Part shown: positions 1 through 11,974 of the stretch, in pieces
Position numbering within the stretch: position 1 is the first letter of the stretch
Layout of the letters: each line of letters begins with the position of its first letter
From: Nepenthes gracilis
Lineage: Eukaryota; Streptophyta; Magnoliopsida; Caryophyllales; Nepenthaceae
Assembly: GCA_033239525.1 (NCBI GenBank)
Contig: BSYO01000034.1
Span: 2,480,001-2,544,000, forward strand
Reading direction: 5' to 3'
Length of the DNA stretch: 64,000 nt
Translations under genes and position numbers: made by a program
The notes under the pieces: generated by a model
The model's database searches: none
What the model was told of the DNA's origin: nothing
Seen by the model: the letters and a program-made list of their open reading frames with translations, nothing else

Positions 1-2257
1 TATTATATTTACAGAACATAAAGTAAGTTTTTTTTGTTTTTATTTTAATAAAATAATATTTATCTATTTTTATGTGTATATGTTATTATAAATAAATAGA
101 TAAAATATTATATTATAAAAAATATTTTTAAGATAATTAAAATTATCACTTAACATTTCTTCATAAAATTATAGGGACAAAAAAATATTTCAAAAAAAAA
201 AAAAAAAAACAAAAAGTGAATATATATATTTTTGATAAGTCAAAAAAAAAAAAAAAAAGGTGAATGCTTAGGGCTGGCAACAACAACATCAGTTGTGTCC
301 ATGATCGGACGGCTGAGGTTGTTTTTTAATTTTTTTCTATTAACGAATTTTATTTTCTTAATATGAATAAAAATTCCACACAAACCCCCTCATGAATGGA
401 ACATATTATTTGTTATTTCAATGACAAATGCTGAATGATAAAAGATAAAAAAAGAAAAAAATATATTTTTTATTTTAATTATCTATTTTAGTTTTTATTA
501 TTTTTTTTTTTTATTTAATCCTAACTCTTAAAATAATTTAAAAAATTTATTTATAAAATAACCGTAATAACTTTGATTCTTATAGATCTAATTAAAATTA
601 AATAGCCCAATCAGTCCAATTTAATGAAATAAAAATTTTATAAAATTTAATCAATATGTAAAAATATTATAGATAAATATGATTATAAGATTAACCCGAT
701 TAATTTTTTAAATTGGGCACGGTTATAAGTCAAAATGTCCATTTGGGCCTAACCCAACCCGTATTATAAATTTTTTTTTTTTTAAATACATATATTTTTT
801 AAAATAGAAACCAAATTTAAAAATTTATTTTAATAAATTAAATTTTTACATGATTAATAACTTTTATACAAAAATTTTTCATTAAAAATATGCAATTATA
901 TAATATTTATGTTAAATATTATAATTTTTAAAATATTGTATATTTTTAAATATTTTTATATAAATATAAATTTTTAAATAAACATACTAAAAATAAAAAA
1001 AAAATTTCATTGATTTATCTAAACTGGCCCAATTTGGCTCATGAAAGGGTATGTTTAAGTCTTTGGCATGGGAGACCACATCTTATCTAGTTCAACCTGA
1101 TTTATTAATCATAAATTTTTACCTAAATTCAACTTATATCCTATCAGAATCGAATTTTATTAGGTCTATCTCTCTCTCTCCCTCCCTCTCCACAATTTCT
1201 CAACAATAACACCAACATAGTAATTGATGTAATTTAATCATAATGATGACTACCAAAACAATCTACACGAATAATTTGTAATAACAATTTAAGATATTAT
1301 AATTAAATTTGTAATCATAAGTTTAATTATTACTGTTGAAAGCCCTGATACTTGGATTAAGCAATATATATTTTTGCTCATATTACATTCTAAATTTTTG
1401 TTGGTAAGTATTTCACTAACAAAAGCCAAAAAAAAAAAAAAAAACCACCACGGCTGAATCAGCCACTCAGGCATTGAGTTATTAAAATCACTTTAAATTT
1501 ATTATATGAGATCTTAACTTATATTATATAAAAGAAAATTTTTGGGACTCAAACATGTGATTATCAAACCACATCGAGAGGAAAAATTGATGTGGAACAA
1601 AATTTTATTTATGAAAGTTCTAATTAGAGTTGGGAGCTATCTATTTTGAGGAAATGAAGTTCAATTTTGGAATATATTGTACTTTCATTTGTTGCTTTGT
1701 TCACCCCCCAAGGTATGCGGCTGGTCCATTATATAGGTTATATGTTAATGTCCCGGTAGTTGGTCCAGGGCCAGTGGTGGTGATGGTGGTGGCGATAGCG
1801 GTGGTGGTGGTGGTAACCCTTTGGATCGCAAGGCAGCACCTGGGAAAATTTGAACGATGAGTTTTGAGCATCAATTAGAGCATACTAACTTAACAAAAAG
1901 GACGGATGAGTGCATGAGGATCCCATATAATCCTCACCCTAATGTAAAGACATTTTCATGGATTAAGCTCATGATTTCTAAGACACAATCGAGCATTTTA
2001 CTGGCTAAAATTACCACAGTAGATCATCACTACTCACTAGAATTAAAAGGAAGCTGTTAAGAATCCATTCATGCTAGAGCCTGTTCATTATCCAAATAGT
2101 GAAGACTAAATTTTTACAACTTGGAAGCCTAAATGGGAATGAATTAAAATCCCAAATCCGAAAGTAAATTCTTTGGGTTGTTAATAGCAATACACAGAAC
2201 TTCCCAAAGAAATGTAACTATAGACCGGCAACATCCCAATGCAAGAGCAGTTATGGT
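1..2257. other. AT-rich intergenic DNA, no gene supported
   Basis: The sequence is strongly AT-rich, with poly-A runs near 190-260 and 1430-1445 and a CT-rich run near 1170-1195. A GGT/GTG-rich stretch lies near 1770-1825. It is open in more than one frame (poly-Val in one, Gly-rich in another), which looks like simple-sequence DNA rather than a gene. No conserved protein family, RNA gene or repeat boundary was recognised. Confidence 0.6.
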
Positions 2258-2428
2258 AAATCCAAAATTTTAAGCCAATTGTGAACTCAACAGTTAGTAT
2301 TAAAAGTTGAATTGATGAGCGGTGAAAATTATGTCAAGTGATTTAAATGATTATTTAATATTTATCGTTCATCAATCTAACTTTTAATCATGGCCATTAG
2401 TTTACATTGAGCCTAAAAATTTGGATTC
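2258..2428. mobile_element. Foldback MITE-like element
   Basis: Two arms of about 70 bp are inverted copies. The left arm runs from 2258 and contains ATTAAAAGTTGAATTGATGA. The right arm, read on the minus strand, contains ATTAAAAGTTAGATTGATGA. They surround a short AT-rich centre near 2334-2358. The outer ends (AATCCAAAATTTT and its near-complement AAAATTTGGATT) also pair. There is no coding capacity. The size of about 170 bp and near-complete self-complementarity fit a miniature inverted-repeat or foldback element. No clear target duplication was found, so the exact ends and the superfamily are uncertain. Confidence 0.6.
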
Positions 2429-3460
2429 CGCTTAGCAACAATCCGCTAATGGTGTCAAGGGTCCCCCTATAATCCCAACAATTGAGAATTTAATTATTAT
2501 AATTTAAACGATTAGGATCTAATAATTATAGTTGTCTACATTGTTAAGATGAAATCTTTACAGATAAAAAAAATAGGAGGATCTGCACAGGATTAGAATA
2601 TGGGCATCAGAATCAGGCGCAATAGATATTATCTCAGAAGGGAATTAGAGAAGTTATTCCAGTGAAAAAGCTTCACAGCTCTAAAGGCTGAAGTGGGCTT
2701 CTGCCATAAATAGCTTCAGCCTTATCAAGAAATTAAAATTAGCTTTCAAAGTACATTTTGATGAAGCTGGAGCTTAATTGAAGAGTTTTTGTAAGAAGCT
2801 TAACCCATAAATTAGTGTGATTTTCTATTTGAAAGAATCATCCCAACTTCGTTTTAGGAATTAGTCACTAAAAAAGGTGGTTTAAATCACAGTTATATAG
2901 AGTTAAGCTTTCAGTAAGCCCTTAATTTTGGATCAATAGAGAGGAAATATGCGTGAAGATGGGAATCTTTGGAGCAACTCTAACAATTTAAAGAATTTTG
3001 AGGGCCAGCTTTAGTGAAAGGGGCATTTGAGATGTCAGTTTTAGTTCATACTTGTCAAATTTCTTGAGCTAGAAATCAAAGCAGAAGGAAGATCACTAAC
3101 CCCAAAAGCTCATAAATAGCGGATTCATCGATGTAAAAATACGTTAGACAACGTGATATGAACTTTGATTTCTACACACATTTAGAAGGATATCAAATTT
3201 TCATTTTAACTCTGAGAAAGATATGATTTGCTTTCATGAAACAGTCAGTCACACAAGAGAAGCAATGTGGAAACCCCATCGAAAACCAGTACCAAAACTC
3301 GGTGAGTTCAGTCATCCAAATGAGGCAGAAGGGTACCTGAGTTCAAAATTCACCGAGTTCAAACATCAAATAATTTAGGTGATGCATATAAATTTGTCAG
3401 AAATTCAGAAAATTTAATGAATTCATGGTACCGTTTGTGATTGAATGTCAATCCTCTCGC
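2429..3460. other. 3' flank of the PPR gene
   Basis: About 1 kb of moderately AT-rich sequence lies downstream of the minus-strand PPR gene. It presumably contains that gene's 3' UTR next to 3460. No second gene, repeat or RNA structure was recognised. Confidence 0.5.
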
Positions 3461-4852
3461 TTAGCATCTCCTATATCTTTTGAACTTGGAGATGAGATGA
3501 AGATAAAGCCCTTTCTCCACCATATGCCTCATAACTTCATGAGCTTCTGAAAGTTTTCCAGCATTCAGAAGATTGGTCACTAAGGTATTATACACAAGAA
3601 AATTCGGATTACAACCTTGGAATTCCATCTCCTTTAGCATGGAGCACGCATCCTCGAATTTCCCCACCATACAAAGCCCACGAATCATAGAATTGTATGT
3701 AAACACATTTGGTAGCTGTCCCTTAGAAATCATATCGTCGAACAATTGCTGTGCCTTCTCAAACTCCCTAGCCACAATATAGCCAGCAATCATAACACTG
3801 TAACAGACGACATCAGGGCTGCAGCCGCTCTTAAACATCCCATTGAAGAAGTATTCGCAGGCATCCAAATTACCTGCCCGGCTCAGTCCATCAATCAGCG
3901 TCGTGAAGTGAAGGACGCTTGGTAATGAGCCCACTTCCCTCATGTGATTCAAAAGATTAAGCGCTGCAAGCGGCTTATCCCCTTTCCCAAGAACATGAAG
4001 AAGAATGTTGTAAGTGTGAAGATCGGGAGAAAACCCGTTCTTACCCATTTCATCGAGCAATCTGTGGAACTGATCCAATTTCCCGAGTCTATATTTAGCA
4101 CACATAAGTACGTTATAAGTTAAGATATCTGGTGAATGGCCCTCAGTGAGCATTTGCTGATGCACCCACTCGATCAATTTATACTGGTTTATACCGAGAA
4201 GGGAATGCAGAATGGCGTTGTAAGAATGCTTGAATGGCCTAAAATTAAACGTCTTCGACTTGATAAACCTCTCTACAACTTTTCTTGCCAATCCTGCCTC
4301 ACCACAAGTGCATATCAAAATATTAAATGTCCTCGCAGTCGTAGGGTACCCTTTGTCGATCATTTCATCGAGTAATCTCCACATTGCCTTATACTCCTCA
4401 GAATCTGCAAAGATTTTCATTACTAAATGGTATGAATTCACAGTATGAGTATAATTTCCCTGCTGATTTGACCACATAAAGAACTTGTAAGCCAATTTAG
4501 CACACCAACTCTTATTACCACAGTTGATTGTTCTCAAAATCTTCAAGAGGACTTCTCTAACAAGAAGGCCCGAAACCCTAATTTTCAGGGCATCCAACTC
4601 CGATTTCACATCAAAGCCTGGAAAATCTTGCCTTAAAATTTCAAAAATTCTATCTGCATCTCTCCAAGTACTCTCCAAAAAACTCCTCCTGGCAGAGAAG
4701 TTTCCCTGAAACTGGTTTTCGTCGTAGTTGTCATCATCATCATTGGAAGATCTATCATTATAGACACGATAGTCGCAAAATCCCCAAGAAAAAAGACATG
4801 GAATCGAGTTTGCCCAATTGAGTCTCCGACAAATTCGAGTAACAGAGTTCAT
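3461..4852 (-). CDS. P-class pentatricopeptide repeat (PPR) protein
   Basis: An intronless minus-strand ORF of 463 residues starts at the ATG whose complement is 4850-4852. The frame is open nine codons further upstream, but only from a TTG. Residues 1-35 are basic, hydrophobic and poor in acids, as in a mitochondrial presequence, and are followed by an Asp/Asn-rich linker. From about residue 138 to the C-terminus there are about nine consecutive 35-residue PPR motifs, recognisable by TYN, YNxLI and the SPD or LPN repeat ends (for example ILTYNVLM, VFTYNSMIRGLC). There is no E, DYW or SMR domain. P-class PPR proteins bind organellar RNA and act in its stability, splicing or translation. The sequence resembles the small P-class group that includes Arabidopsis At1g55630 and At3g60050; this is recognition by eye, not a search. 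The frame has no lesion, so the gene looks functional. Confidence 0.93.
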   Translation of the reverse strand: MNSVTRICRRLNWANSIPCLFSWGFCDYRVYNDRSSNDDDDNYDENQFQGNFSARRSFLESTWRDADRIFEILRQDFPGFDVKSELDALKIRVSGLLVREVLLKILRTINCGNKSWCAKLAYKFFMWSNQQGNYTHTVNSYHLVMKIFADSEEYKAMWRLLDEMIDKGYPTTARTFNILICTCGEAGLARKVVERFIKSKTFNFRPFKHSYNAILHSLLGINQYKLIEWVHQQMLTEGHSPDILTYNVLMCAKYRLGKLDQFHRLLDEMGKNGFSPDLHTYNILLHVLGKGDKPLAALNLLNHMREVGSLPSVLHFTTLIDGLSRAGNLDACEYFFNGMFKSGCSPDVVCYSVMIAGYIVAREFEKAQQLFDDMISKGQLPNVFTYNSMIRGLCMVGKFEDACSMLKEMEFQGCNPNFLVYNTLVTNLLNAGKLSEAHEVMRHMVEKGLYLHLISKFKRYRRC

Positions 4853-5393
4853 AGTTAGAAGAGGCCGACAGCTGGTCAAAACCCATCATCTTCGAACCGT
4901 CACTATGAGCAACAAAGTCCACAGTCCCAAAACAAGATTCAGATATTCAGCAGCGTACAATAGTAGCAATTTCCTGCTTCCCATGAAATCTAGGATCCGC
5001 AACTACAGTCAATTGCATGACTTAAACCACAAATCCTCATCGTATATCTAGAACATTAATAATAAGAAATTCTTCTACATAAATTGAAGGGTCAATAATC
5101 AAAGGGTCAGAATAAACCCTCGACATGAATTTATGTATTGTCGGAAGAAAGCTGTTGGGGTTTATGGCGTTTTCGATTTCTAGTGAGGGAAAGTGAAAGA
5201 GAGCGCTTACTTTGTGATGTATTGAAACTGAAACAGTTCGACTTAAACCAGGCTCTCGCCGGGCAATCCAATTTGGACGATGAGAGGAAGAAAAGACTGC
5301 AGAGGAAATTCGTTTGATGTTTCTTTAAAGATTTGATAACATTCATTTATAATTTAGTTTTCATCAGTAGATTATATAAAAATTTATTAATTA
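4853..5393 (-). promoter_or_regulatory. 5' flank and promoter region of the PPR gene, truncated by Tat1
   Basis: Only about 540 bp separate the PPR start codon from the Tat1 insertion at 5399, so the gene's promoter must lie here or use the retrotransposon LTR. An upstream ATG just before the PPR start is out of frame and could act as a short uORF. A 71-residue minus-strand ORF at 5131-5346 shows no family resemblance. No convincing TATA box was picked. Confidence 0.4.
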
Positions 5394-5398
5394 CATAC

Positions 5399-6191
5399 TG
5401 ATGGGTATCGGTATCCAAAACTTATTGACAAAACCCATTTTTCAGTGGTCTGACCCTAACACAGTAGAGTTTCAGTGGGTCCAAGATGCTCAATAGATCC
5501 AGTCACTAAGGCCGGCCCAAATGGCATAATGAATTTAAAGTTCACTCGAACAAATGGACCAGAGGAAAGTTGTAGACGTCACCATGCCTGCAAAGATGGC
5601 ACACCATGGGATTTGGTGGCTAAGTCTGTCAGACTGTCAAAAAAATAATGGCCTATAGCACACGCCTAGTCACACCATATGGGATATCACAGGAGATCGT
5701 CCAACGTGCATGCAATAACCTTGGCACAGAGGATTGGATTGGTGGAGTTGGTGGCCGACTTTATGCACACGCTAGCACCATGTGGACAGCCCTTCAAGGA
5801 CGGCTCTAATAACTATAAATATATTAACTGTGCACCTAACAACGGATCCTAACATTTACTCTGCTCTAACTATTGTAGAGAAAGAGAGAGAAAAAAAAGA
5901 CTCGAGCACGCTTTGTAACCTCCTTGTAATCTCTAACGGCATAGTGAAGCTCCTTCTCGGACTAAAGTCCCGTGGTTTTTCCTTCCCATTTTACGGGAAG
6001 ATTTCTTACGTAAAATCTTTGTGTATCATCGCTTTCTCTTGTTCTCTACTACCTCCCAGATCACACCCGCTAGTTCGAAGGGACAACTAGATTGTTTTTG
6101 TATTGCATGGGTTCTATCCGAGTGCATCTAAAGGCTTTGAGCAGTCACTCGGATCTTCACCCATACGTGGCCGAAATCCGTGGATGCAGCA
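5399..6191 (+). repeat. Tat1 5' LTR
   Basis: The LTR starts TGATGGGTATCGG and ends GGATGCAGCA. It matches 18254-19049 and 59181-59975 along its whole length. Shared blocks include the CCCATTTxxCAGTGGTC region near the start, a TATA box, the TTTGTAACCTCCTTGTAATC segment and the TCTTCACCCATA segment near the 3' end. Confidence 0.9.
5814..5820 (+). promoter_or_regulatory. TATA box of the Tat1 5' LTR
   Basis: TATAAAT lies about 415 bp into the LTR and is kept in the 3' LTR (CTATAAATGC near 18667). It is the probable core promoter, so U3 would end about 30 bp further downstream. Confidence 0.6.
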
Positions 6192-6211
6192 TTGGCCCCA
6201 TCTGTGGGAAG
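6192..6211 (+). other. Tat1 primer-binding site
   Basis: TTGGCCCCATCTGTGGGAAG follows the 5' LTR directly. It aligns with the equivalent TTGGCGTTGTTTGTGGGAAG of Tat2 at 21928. The position and TGGCxCC start fit a tRNA 3'-end primer site; the tRNA species was not assigned. Confidence 0.65.
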
Positions 6212-6287
6212 TAATTAAAAGTCAGTTTTTCATGATTTTTACAGAACATCCGGCAACCTTCCGATAGCCTTCTTTCAGAAGTCCAGC

Positions 6288-7660
6288 ATGGTAAATACTA
6301 GGGTACAAGCAAGCCCACCAGTTAGGGAAGCCACCTCATGCGATAATGGTCACGCTCCGTGCGTCAGGGTAGAGGACCACCCCCATCCGATCGTACGGGC
6401 TTTGGCTACTACGATGGACAACAGGTCCAAAGCCTTTCTGATCCTTTGCTCCAAAATGGACGAGCGGATGAAAGGAGCGCCTTTCAAAGCCACCGAGATA
6501 GCAACGTTCCAAAATAGGGGCAAGGGGAAGGAGGACCCGAGCAAGTAAGCCAGCCAACGTGAAGTCCTGAGAACCCAAGTTTCCTCAAGTAACAAAGTTC
6601 TTCAGAGACTTGAAGGCCGCTTAGGTTCTCAGGTTCAGGAGGAAAGCCCTGAGAGGCATAACTCACGTTCTGTCCGTAACAATCAGGAACATGCTGTTCA
6701 GGAGGTAGCTTTGCGGAACGATGCTCCTCCCAGGATCAGGGGAGTCTTTTAGCATCAGGAAGTCCAAGAGTCTTATGAGTTGAGAAATTATCTCAACGAA
6801 ATGAAGGTGGTGGATTCACCCCATGAGGAGGAGAGACTGGAGAAGGTCTAAAATCGCGTCTTTGGCGAGAACAACAAAGGGGGAGCTACTGTGCTCTAAT
6901 CTCCATTCATTGCGAAAATCAGAATGAGGACACTCCCACCAAAGTTCAAGATGCCGAATCCCAACATCTATGATGGAAGTACTGACACAATGGATTATCT
7001 AAACCACTTTCGTGAGCATTTGAGCCTCCAAGGGTTAGACAAAATGACCATATGTTAGTGCTTCCTACTAATACTAAAGGGGGATGCGAGAGTGTGGTTC
7101 TACGGGGTACTAGTGAATTCCATTTGCACCTTTAGTGAGCTGGCAGCGGGCTTTATCACAGTTTGCCTCCAGTAGGAGAGTAGAGAAGCAGCCCTGGCAC
7201 CTCACTCGAGTAAAGTAGTGTGCCGAGGAAAGTTTGAGGGGATTCCTGGCCCGATTCATAATAGAGTCCAGGCAAATTCTAAAGTTGACCAATGGGATAA
7301 AGTTAAATGCTTTCCTATCTGTCTTGGAGGGAGGCGCCTTTTTCAAGCACCTCATCCATAAGGGTTCTTAGGCGGAAGGAAAGTTGAGATCGCGGGGAGT
7401 AGATGGGTCCGAGACAACAAGAAACCAGCATAAGTCCGAGTAGGCGAGGGAGTCAGAGAAGGACAAGAATGACAACGGAGGGATGTGGAAGGAAAGAGGA
7501 AAAATTTTCAAAGTGACCATATGGGTCCAAGAATCGATAAGGTGGCAAGATAAATTTGAGCAAGTCATTGGAGGGGGACCCGGACATGAGGACCATTGGA
7601 TGCCTTTGAATGAGATCGAGGAACGGATGGAGGCAACCTCAGATTCATGAGGAGATCCGG
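6288..7660 (+). pseudogene. gag: Tat1 gag relic
   Basis: The gag frame opens with MVNTRVQASPPV at 6288. The same N-terminus occurs in Tat2 (MVNTRVQTSAP at 62252). The gag core is recognisable around 6930-7140, with PPKFKMPNPNIYDG, the DYLNHFREH block and GDARVWFYG, the classic plant Ty3/gypsy gag motifs. Stops and frameshifts interrupt it, for example near 6546, 6850 and 7055. Gag would form the nucleocapsid particle. The copy is dead. Confidence 0.8.
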
Positions 7661-7959
7661 ACAAAGTAACCTAATGGGTGATGTTGAAGAACCCGGGGAG
7701 ATGGCGATCGAGGTAGTAAACATGATATTAATCATCGCTAGAAGAGATGGAGATCATCGTGGCAAAGAGGACGAGGACTATCGGATGCCGCCGAAGGAGA
7801 TAGTGGAACTAATAAGGAGGGGTCATCTCAATCGCTTCCTACAAAGACCCGGACAAACTTCCGAAACAGTGGGTGATGTTGAGGCCGACCAGCCTAGAAA
7901 CCGAGTGGCAGCCGGGGTAGTAAACATGATATTAACTCGCTTGGCTAGAAAAGATACTT

Positions 7960-8588
7960 AGGAGATCATCGCGGCAAAGAGGCCGAGGCCAAGGACTAGG
8001 GATGAAGTTATTAGTTTTAGTAACGAGGACATCGCTCATATAACTTCCTCCCACTCCAATCCCCTGGTTGTAACCACATTTATTTCAAGTGGAGCAAATG
8101 ACTACCAAATGAAACGAGTTTTTGTTGACAATGAAAGTTCTAAGAATTTACTTTATCTCGATACTTATTTTAAATTGGGACTTAAGAGAAGTCAAATGAG
8201 AGTGCCAGAAGGACCATTATACGGATTGGTCAATGCACCAGTACCCGTCGAGGGTATTATCTAGTTGAAAGTCACATTGGGGATGTATTTGAAAACTACG
8301 TCCAAGGTCCTCACCTTCTTGGTTGTGGATCTTCCGTCAGTCTACAATGCAATACTTGAACGTCCCTACTTGGCCACCTTTGGCACTGTCACTTCCATTC
8401 CACATCTAAATATGAAGTTTTCAACTCATTTGGGATTAGGGAGGTCCTCGGAGACCAAATTGTCGGGCGGACGTGCTATTTGTCCTAGGTCACGCAGACG
8501 CCCCTTCCATAGTCAATTCGAAGACCTTGACCTGCGAGACGAGGCAATATTGCAGCAGGTTCAATCCAGGGAACCAACCGTTTGAGTC
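7960..8588 (+). pseudogene. Tat1 aspartic protease relic
   Basis: Near 8119-8184 the plus strand reads VFVDNESSKNLLYL, aligned with the protease active-site block VDxGSSxDxLY of plant gypsy elements. The catalytic Asp is present, but the following Gly is replaced by Glu. Downstream the ORF at 8265-8585 reads VVDLPSVYNAILERPYL, matching the conserved YNxIxGRPxL block at the protease end. Confidence 0.75.
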
Positions 8589-9490
8589 ATGCTAAATCCC
8601 AATGATCCAGAGAAATGCGATTGGGTGGGAAGCTCATTGTCAAAAACCGTTCGAGACCAACTCGTTAGCTTCCTACGGGAGAACTCGGACGTATTTGCTT
8701 GGATACCAAGTGACATGTCGGAGACCTCCACGAAAGTAATGGTCCACAAGTTGGGCATAGATCCTCGTCACAGACCTGTCAGGTAGAAGCGTAGGAACTA
8801 CTCCGTGGAGAAGTTGGTGGCCATACGCGAAGAAGTGAAGAAGCTCCCGGATGACGGATTTATTCGAGAAGTACAGTTACTGGAACTGGTTGTCAAATAT
8901 GGTCATGGTGAAAAAGAATAATAAGAAGTGGAGAATGTGCGTGGATTTCACGGACCTCAATAAAGTATGCCCCAAGGACAGCTTTCCTCTCCCTAGAATT
9001 GATCAACTTGTAGACTTGACATCAAGCCATGAACTTTTAAGCTTCATGGACGCGTACTTAGGCTACAATCAAATAAAGATGAGCCCCAAGATGAGGAACA
9101 CACGCCATTCATGACGGACTAAAGGACATACTATTACAAAGTGATACCCTTTGGCCTAAAAATGCGGGTGCGACTTATCAGCGACTTGTAAATAAAATAT
9201 TCGAGGACTAGATAGGTCGGAATGTGGAGGTTTATGTAGATGATATGCTTGTCAAAGCAAAAAGCGGCCACCATGTCCAGGACCTGGTCGAGACCTTCAA
9301 CGTGCTTAGAACTAACCAGATGAAGCTTAACCCAAGTAAGTGTACATTTGGAGTAGTGTCTGGGAAGTTCCTGGGCTATATTGTTTCGCACCGAGGGATT
9401 GAGGCTAATCCAGAGAAGATCAAGGCCATCCTTGACATGAGATCTTCTCGGACAATAAAGAAAATCCAAAACTCACTAGACGGGTAGCAA
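8589..9490 (+). pseudogene. pol: Tat1 reverse transcriptase relic
   Basis: Recognisable blocks in order are DVFAWIPSDM (8690), WRMCVDFTDLNKVCPKD (8932-8980), DAYLGYNQIKM (9049), the catalytic YVDDM (about 9231-9245), LNPSKCTFGV (9328) and GKFLGYIVSHRGIEANPEK (9362). These are the fingers, palm and thumb of a Ty3/gypsy RT. An in-frame TAG after HRPVR (8786) and several frameshifts break the frame. The YVDD active site itself is still intact. Confidence 0.88.
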
Positions 9491-9499
9491 CCCTTTCTC

Positions 9500-10490
9500 G
9501 TTTCATATCCAAGTTGGTCGAGAGGCACCTGTAGTTCTTCAAGGCCCTAAGAGAAATGAAAACCCATGGTTTTCAATGGAATAACGACTGTGAGGAGGCA
9601 TTCTGAGGACTCAAAGACTACCTGTCGAGCCCTCCTCTCTTAGCTTTTCCCAACCAGGCGAGGAGTTGTATCTATATTTAGCGGTATTTGACATGGCCTT
9701 GAGCTTGGTGTTGGTACGAGCAAGATAGACAGCAGCCTGTATATTATGTGAGCATGACCCTGGTAGACACGGAAACCAGGTACCCGCACACGGAGAAGAT
9801 TGCTCTGCGTTGGTGTATTCTTCGCAAAATCTTTGGCCATATTTCCAGACGCATAAGGTGGTGGTCCTGACTAATGAACCACTGAGGGCTATCTTGCAAA
9901 AGCACGAGGTGCCAGGACAACTGGTCAAGTGGGCCATTGAGTTAGGTGAGTTTGATATCGAATTTTGTTTGAGGCCAACCTTAAAAGGTTAGGTTCTCGC
10001 GGACTTCGTTGTTGAGACGATGACCCCAGCCCTTGGTGATCCAAACCGGCATGGCGCTGACGAGCTGAGCGAAGAAACAACATGGATATTGCACGAGGAT
10101 AGCTCCTAAATGAAGGATGGCTATGGAGTTGGCGTTGTACTACAAATGCCCGAGGGGTTAGAGATAAAAGTATTCAATAATCCTAGAGTTCTCGGCCACA
10201 AACAACACCGCAGAGTATGAAGCATTGCTAGCAGGACTCCGATTAGCCAAGGAATGCTTAGCCAAAAACCCGATTATCTACAGCGACTCTGAGTTAGTTG
10301 TTAACTAGATCTGCGAACACTTCGAGGTTAATAGCCCACTGTTTTCCAAATACCTTTCAAAGGTCAAGGGTATGACCGCAGATTTTGAGAAGGTTGAATT
10401 TGTCCATATCCCAAGGGAGGAGAACGGGAAGGCCGATATGTTGGTAAGAGCAATAGCTTCTGAAGACCCAGAGCAGTATACCTAAAGAAT
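9500..10490 (+). pseudogene. Tat1 RNase H relic (connection plus archaeal-type RNase H region)
   Basis: The RT connection region near 9550-9990 still reads KWAIELGEFDIEF (about 9928). Near 10200-10450 the RNase H blocks EYEALLAGLRLAKECLA, IYSDSELVVN and VEFVHIPREENGKADML can be read. The EYEALLAGLxLA and DSxLVVN pattern is the second RNase H typical of Tat elements. Stops occur inside, for example after SELVVN at about 10308. Confidence 0.78.
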
Positions 10491-10538
10491 GAGAGAAGTT
10501 CTGAACAGGTCGAGTATCAAGGACCCCGAGCTAGAAGT

Positions 10539-11795
10539 ATGCAAGTGTTGAATAGCAGCACTTGGATGACTCTCTACTTAAAGTATCTATCCGAGGGAAC
10601 ATTACCCGAGGATGCGACCGCAACCAAGAGGATGAAAAAAATAGCAGATTGGTACACTGTTATTGGCAGCCAATTGTACCGGCAAGGGTTCTCGACCTCT
10701 TACCTACGGTGTCTCACTCTTGAGGAGGTAGAATATGCCCTCCAAGAAGTACACCTCGGAATCTATGGATGTCAGAACGGGGAAAGAACCTCGCCTTCAA
10801 GCTCGTGAGGTAATGGTACCACTGGCCAACCATTAAGTATGACGCCATGGACTTTGTGCGCAAATATGAGAACTACCAAGTCCATGGCAACATGACTCAC
10901 TAACCCCACGCTGAGATCCAAGCTCTATAATCATCGTGGCCCTTTGCCCAATGGCGGCTTGACATCCTCGGACCACTTCCGGTGGCGGCCGGATAGAGGA
11001 AGTTCCTGATCATGGGATTAACTACTTCACCAAATGGGTGAAGTAGTGCCACTTTCCAAGATAATAGAACAAAACGCCACTGAGTTTGTCCAGCAGAACA
11101 TTTTGTACAGGTTTGGGATTCCTGAGTGAATCGTGATTAACAACGAAACGCGGTTTATTGGAAAACAGTTAACTAAGTACTGCACCAACCTAAGAATCAA
11201 CTTGGAACACATGTCGGTCGCATATCTGCAGAGCAACGGGCAAGAGGAAGTCATGAACCGCACCATCTTACATGGACTCAAAATGAAGCTAGAGCACTCT
11301 GGGGACTCATGGGTGCATGAGCTGCCATCCATTCTTTGGTCATACAGAACAACCCCGAGGGAACCAACAAGAGAGATGCTCTTCAACTTGTACTATGGGG
11401 TAGAAGCAGTTATTCTAGTGGAGGTTGGTCTTCCAAATCTTCGGGTAGAATGTTTTAGTCAAGCGACAATAGCCAGAGACTCCGGGAGAATTTGATATGC
11501 TGGAGGAAGTCTAAGACCAAGCGAGGCCGAGGATGGCGGCATACCAACAAAGGGTTGCCCGATATTACAATAAAAATGTGAAGGCATGGTAGTTCGAGGT
11601 AGGGGACCTAGTGCTAAGAAGCATAGAAGCCACGGGCAAAAATACTGGCTAGAATAAACTCTTTCCAAATTGAAAAAGGCCGTTTCTAATCTCTGTTATC
11701 ATTCGAAACGGGGCCTATAAGTTGCCCACCCAAGAAGGCAAGCTGGTCCCTTAGACATGGAACGCCATGCACTTCAAAAAATACTATCAATAAAC
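10539..11795 (+). pseudogene. Tat1 integrase relic
   Basis: The N-terminal zinc-binding region is read at 10640-10790 (LYRQGFSTSYLRCL, then EVHLGIYGCQNG). The second zinc-site His is no longer where expected. The core follows, with FAQWRLDILGPLP (about 10950) and then NGQEEVMNRTI and LPSILWSYRTTPR (11237-11360). The second catalytic Asp region reads INNET in place of SDNGT, so the DDE triad is broken. The C-terminus decays towards 11790. Confidence 0.8.
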
Positions 11796-11974
11796 GTATG
11801 AATGATCAGGTAAGGCAAAACGCAACATTCGATGTGCTTGAAACATGTTTTGTTAACGTAATAAAATTGCCTATCTTTTATTCCATGTCTTGCATATTAT
11901 TGAATGTTACATGTCATCTCATTAACTTATAAGACCTAGGCTGCCCGTAAGTTGAGTGAAGCAGCCCTTTCACT

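Noticed and set aside
1630..1860. 76-residue ORF with a poly-Val tail
   Set aside because: It comes from a GGT/GTG simple repeat, begins at a non-ATG codon and has no family resemblance.
5131..5346. 71-residue minus-strand ORF upstream of the PPR gene
   Set aside because: No family resemblance. It is more likely 5' flank or UTR of the PPR gene, or chance.
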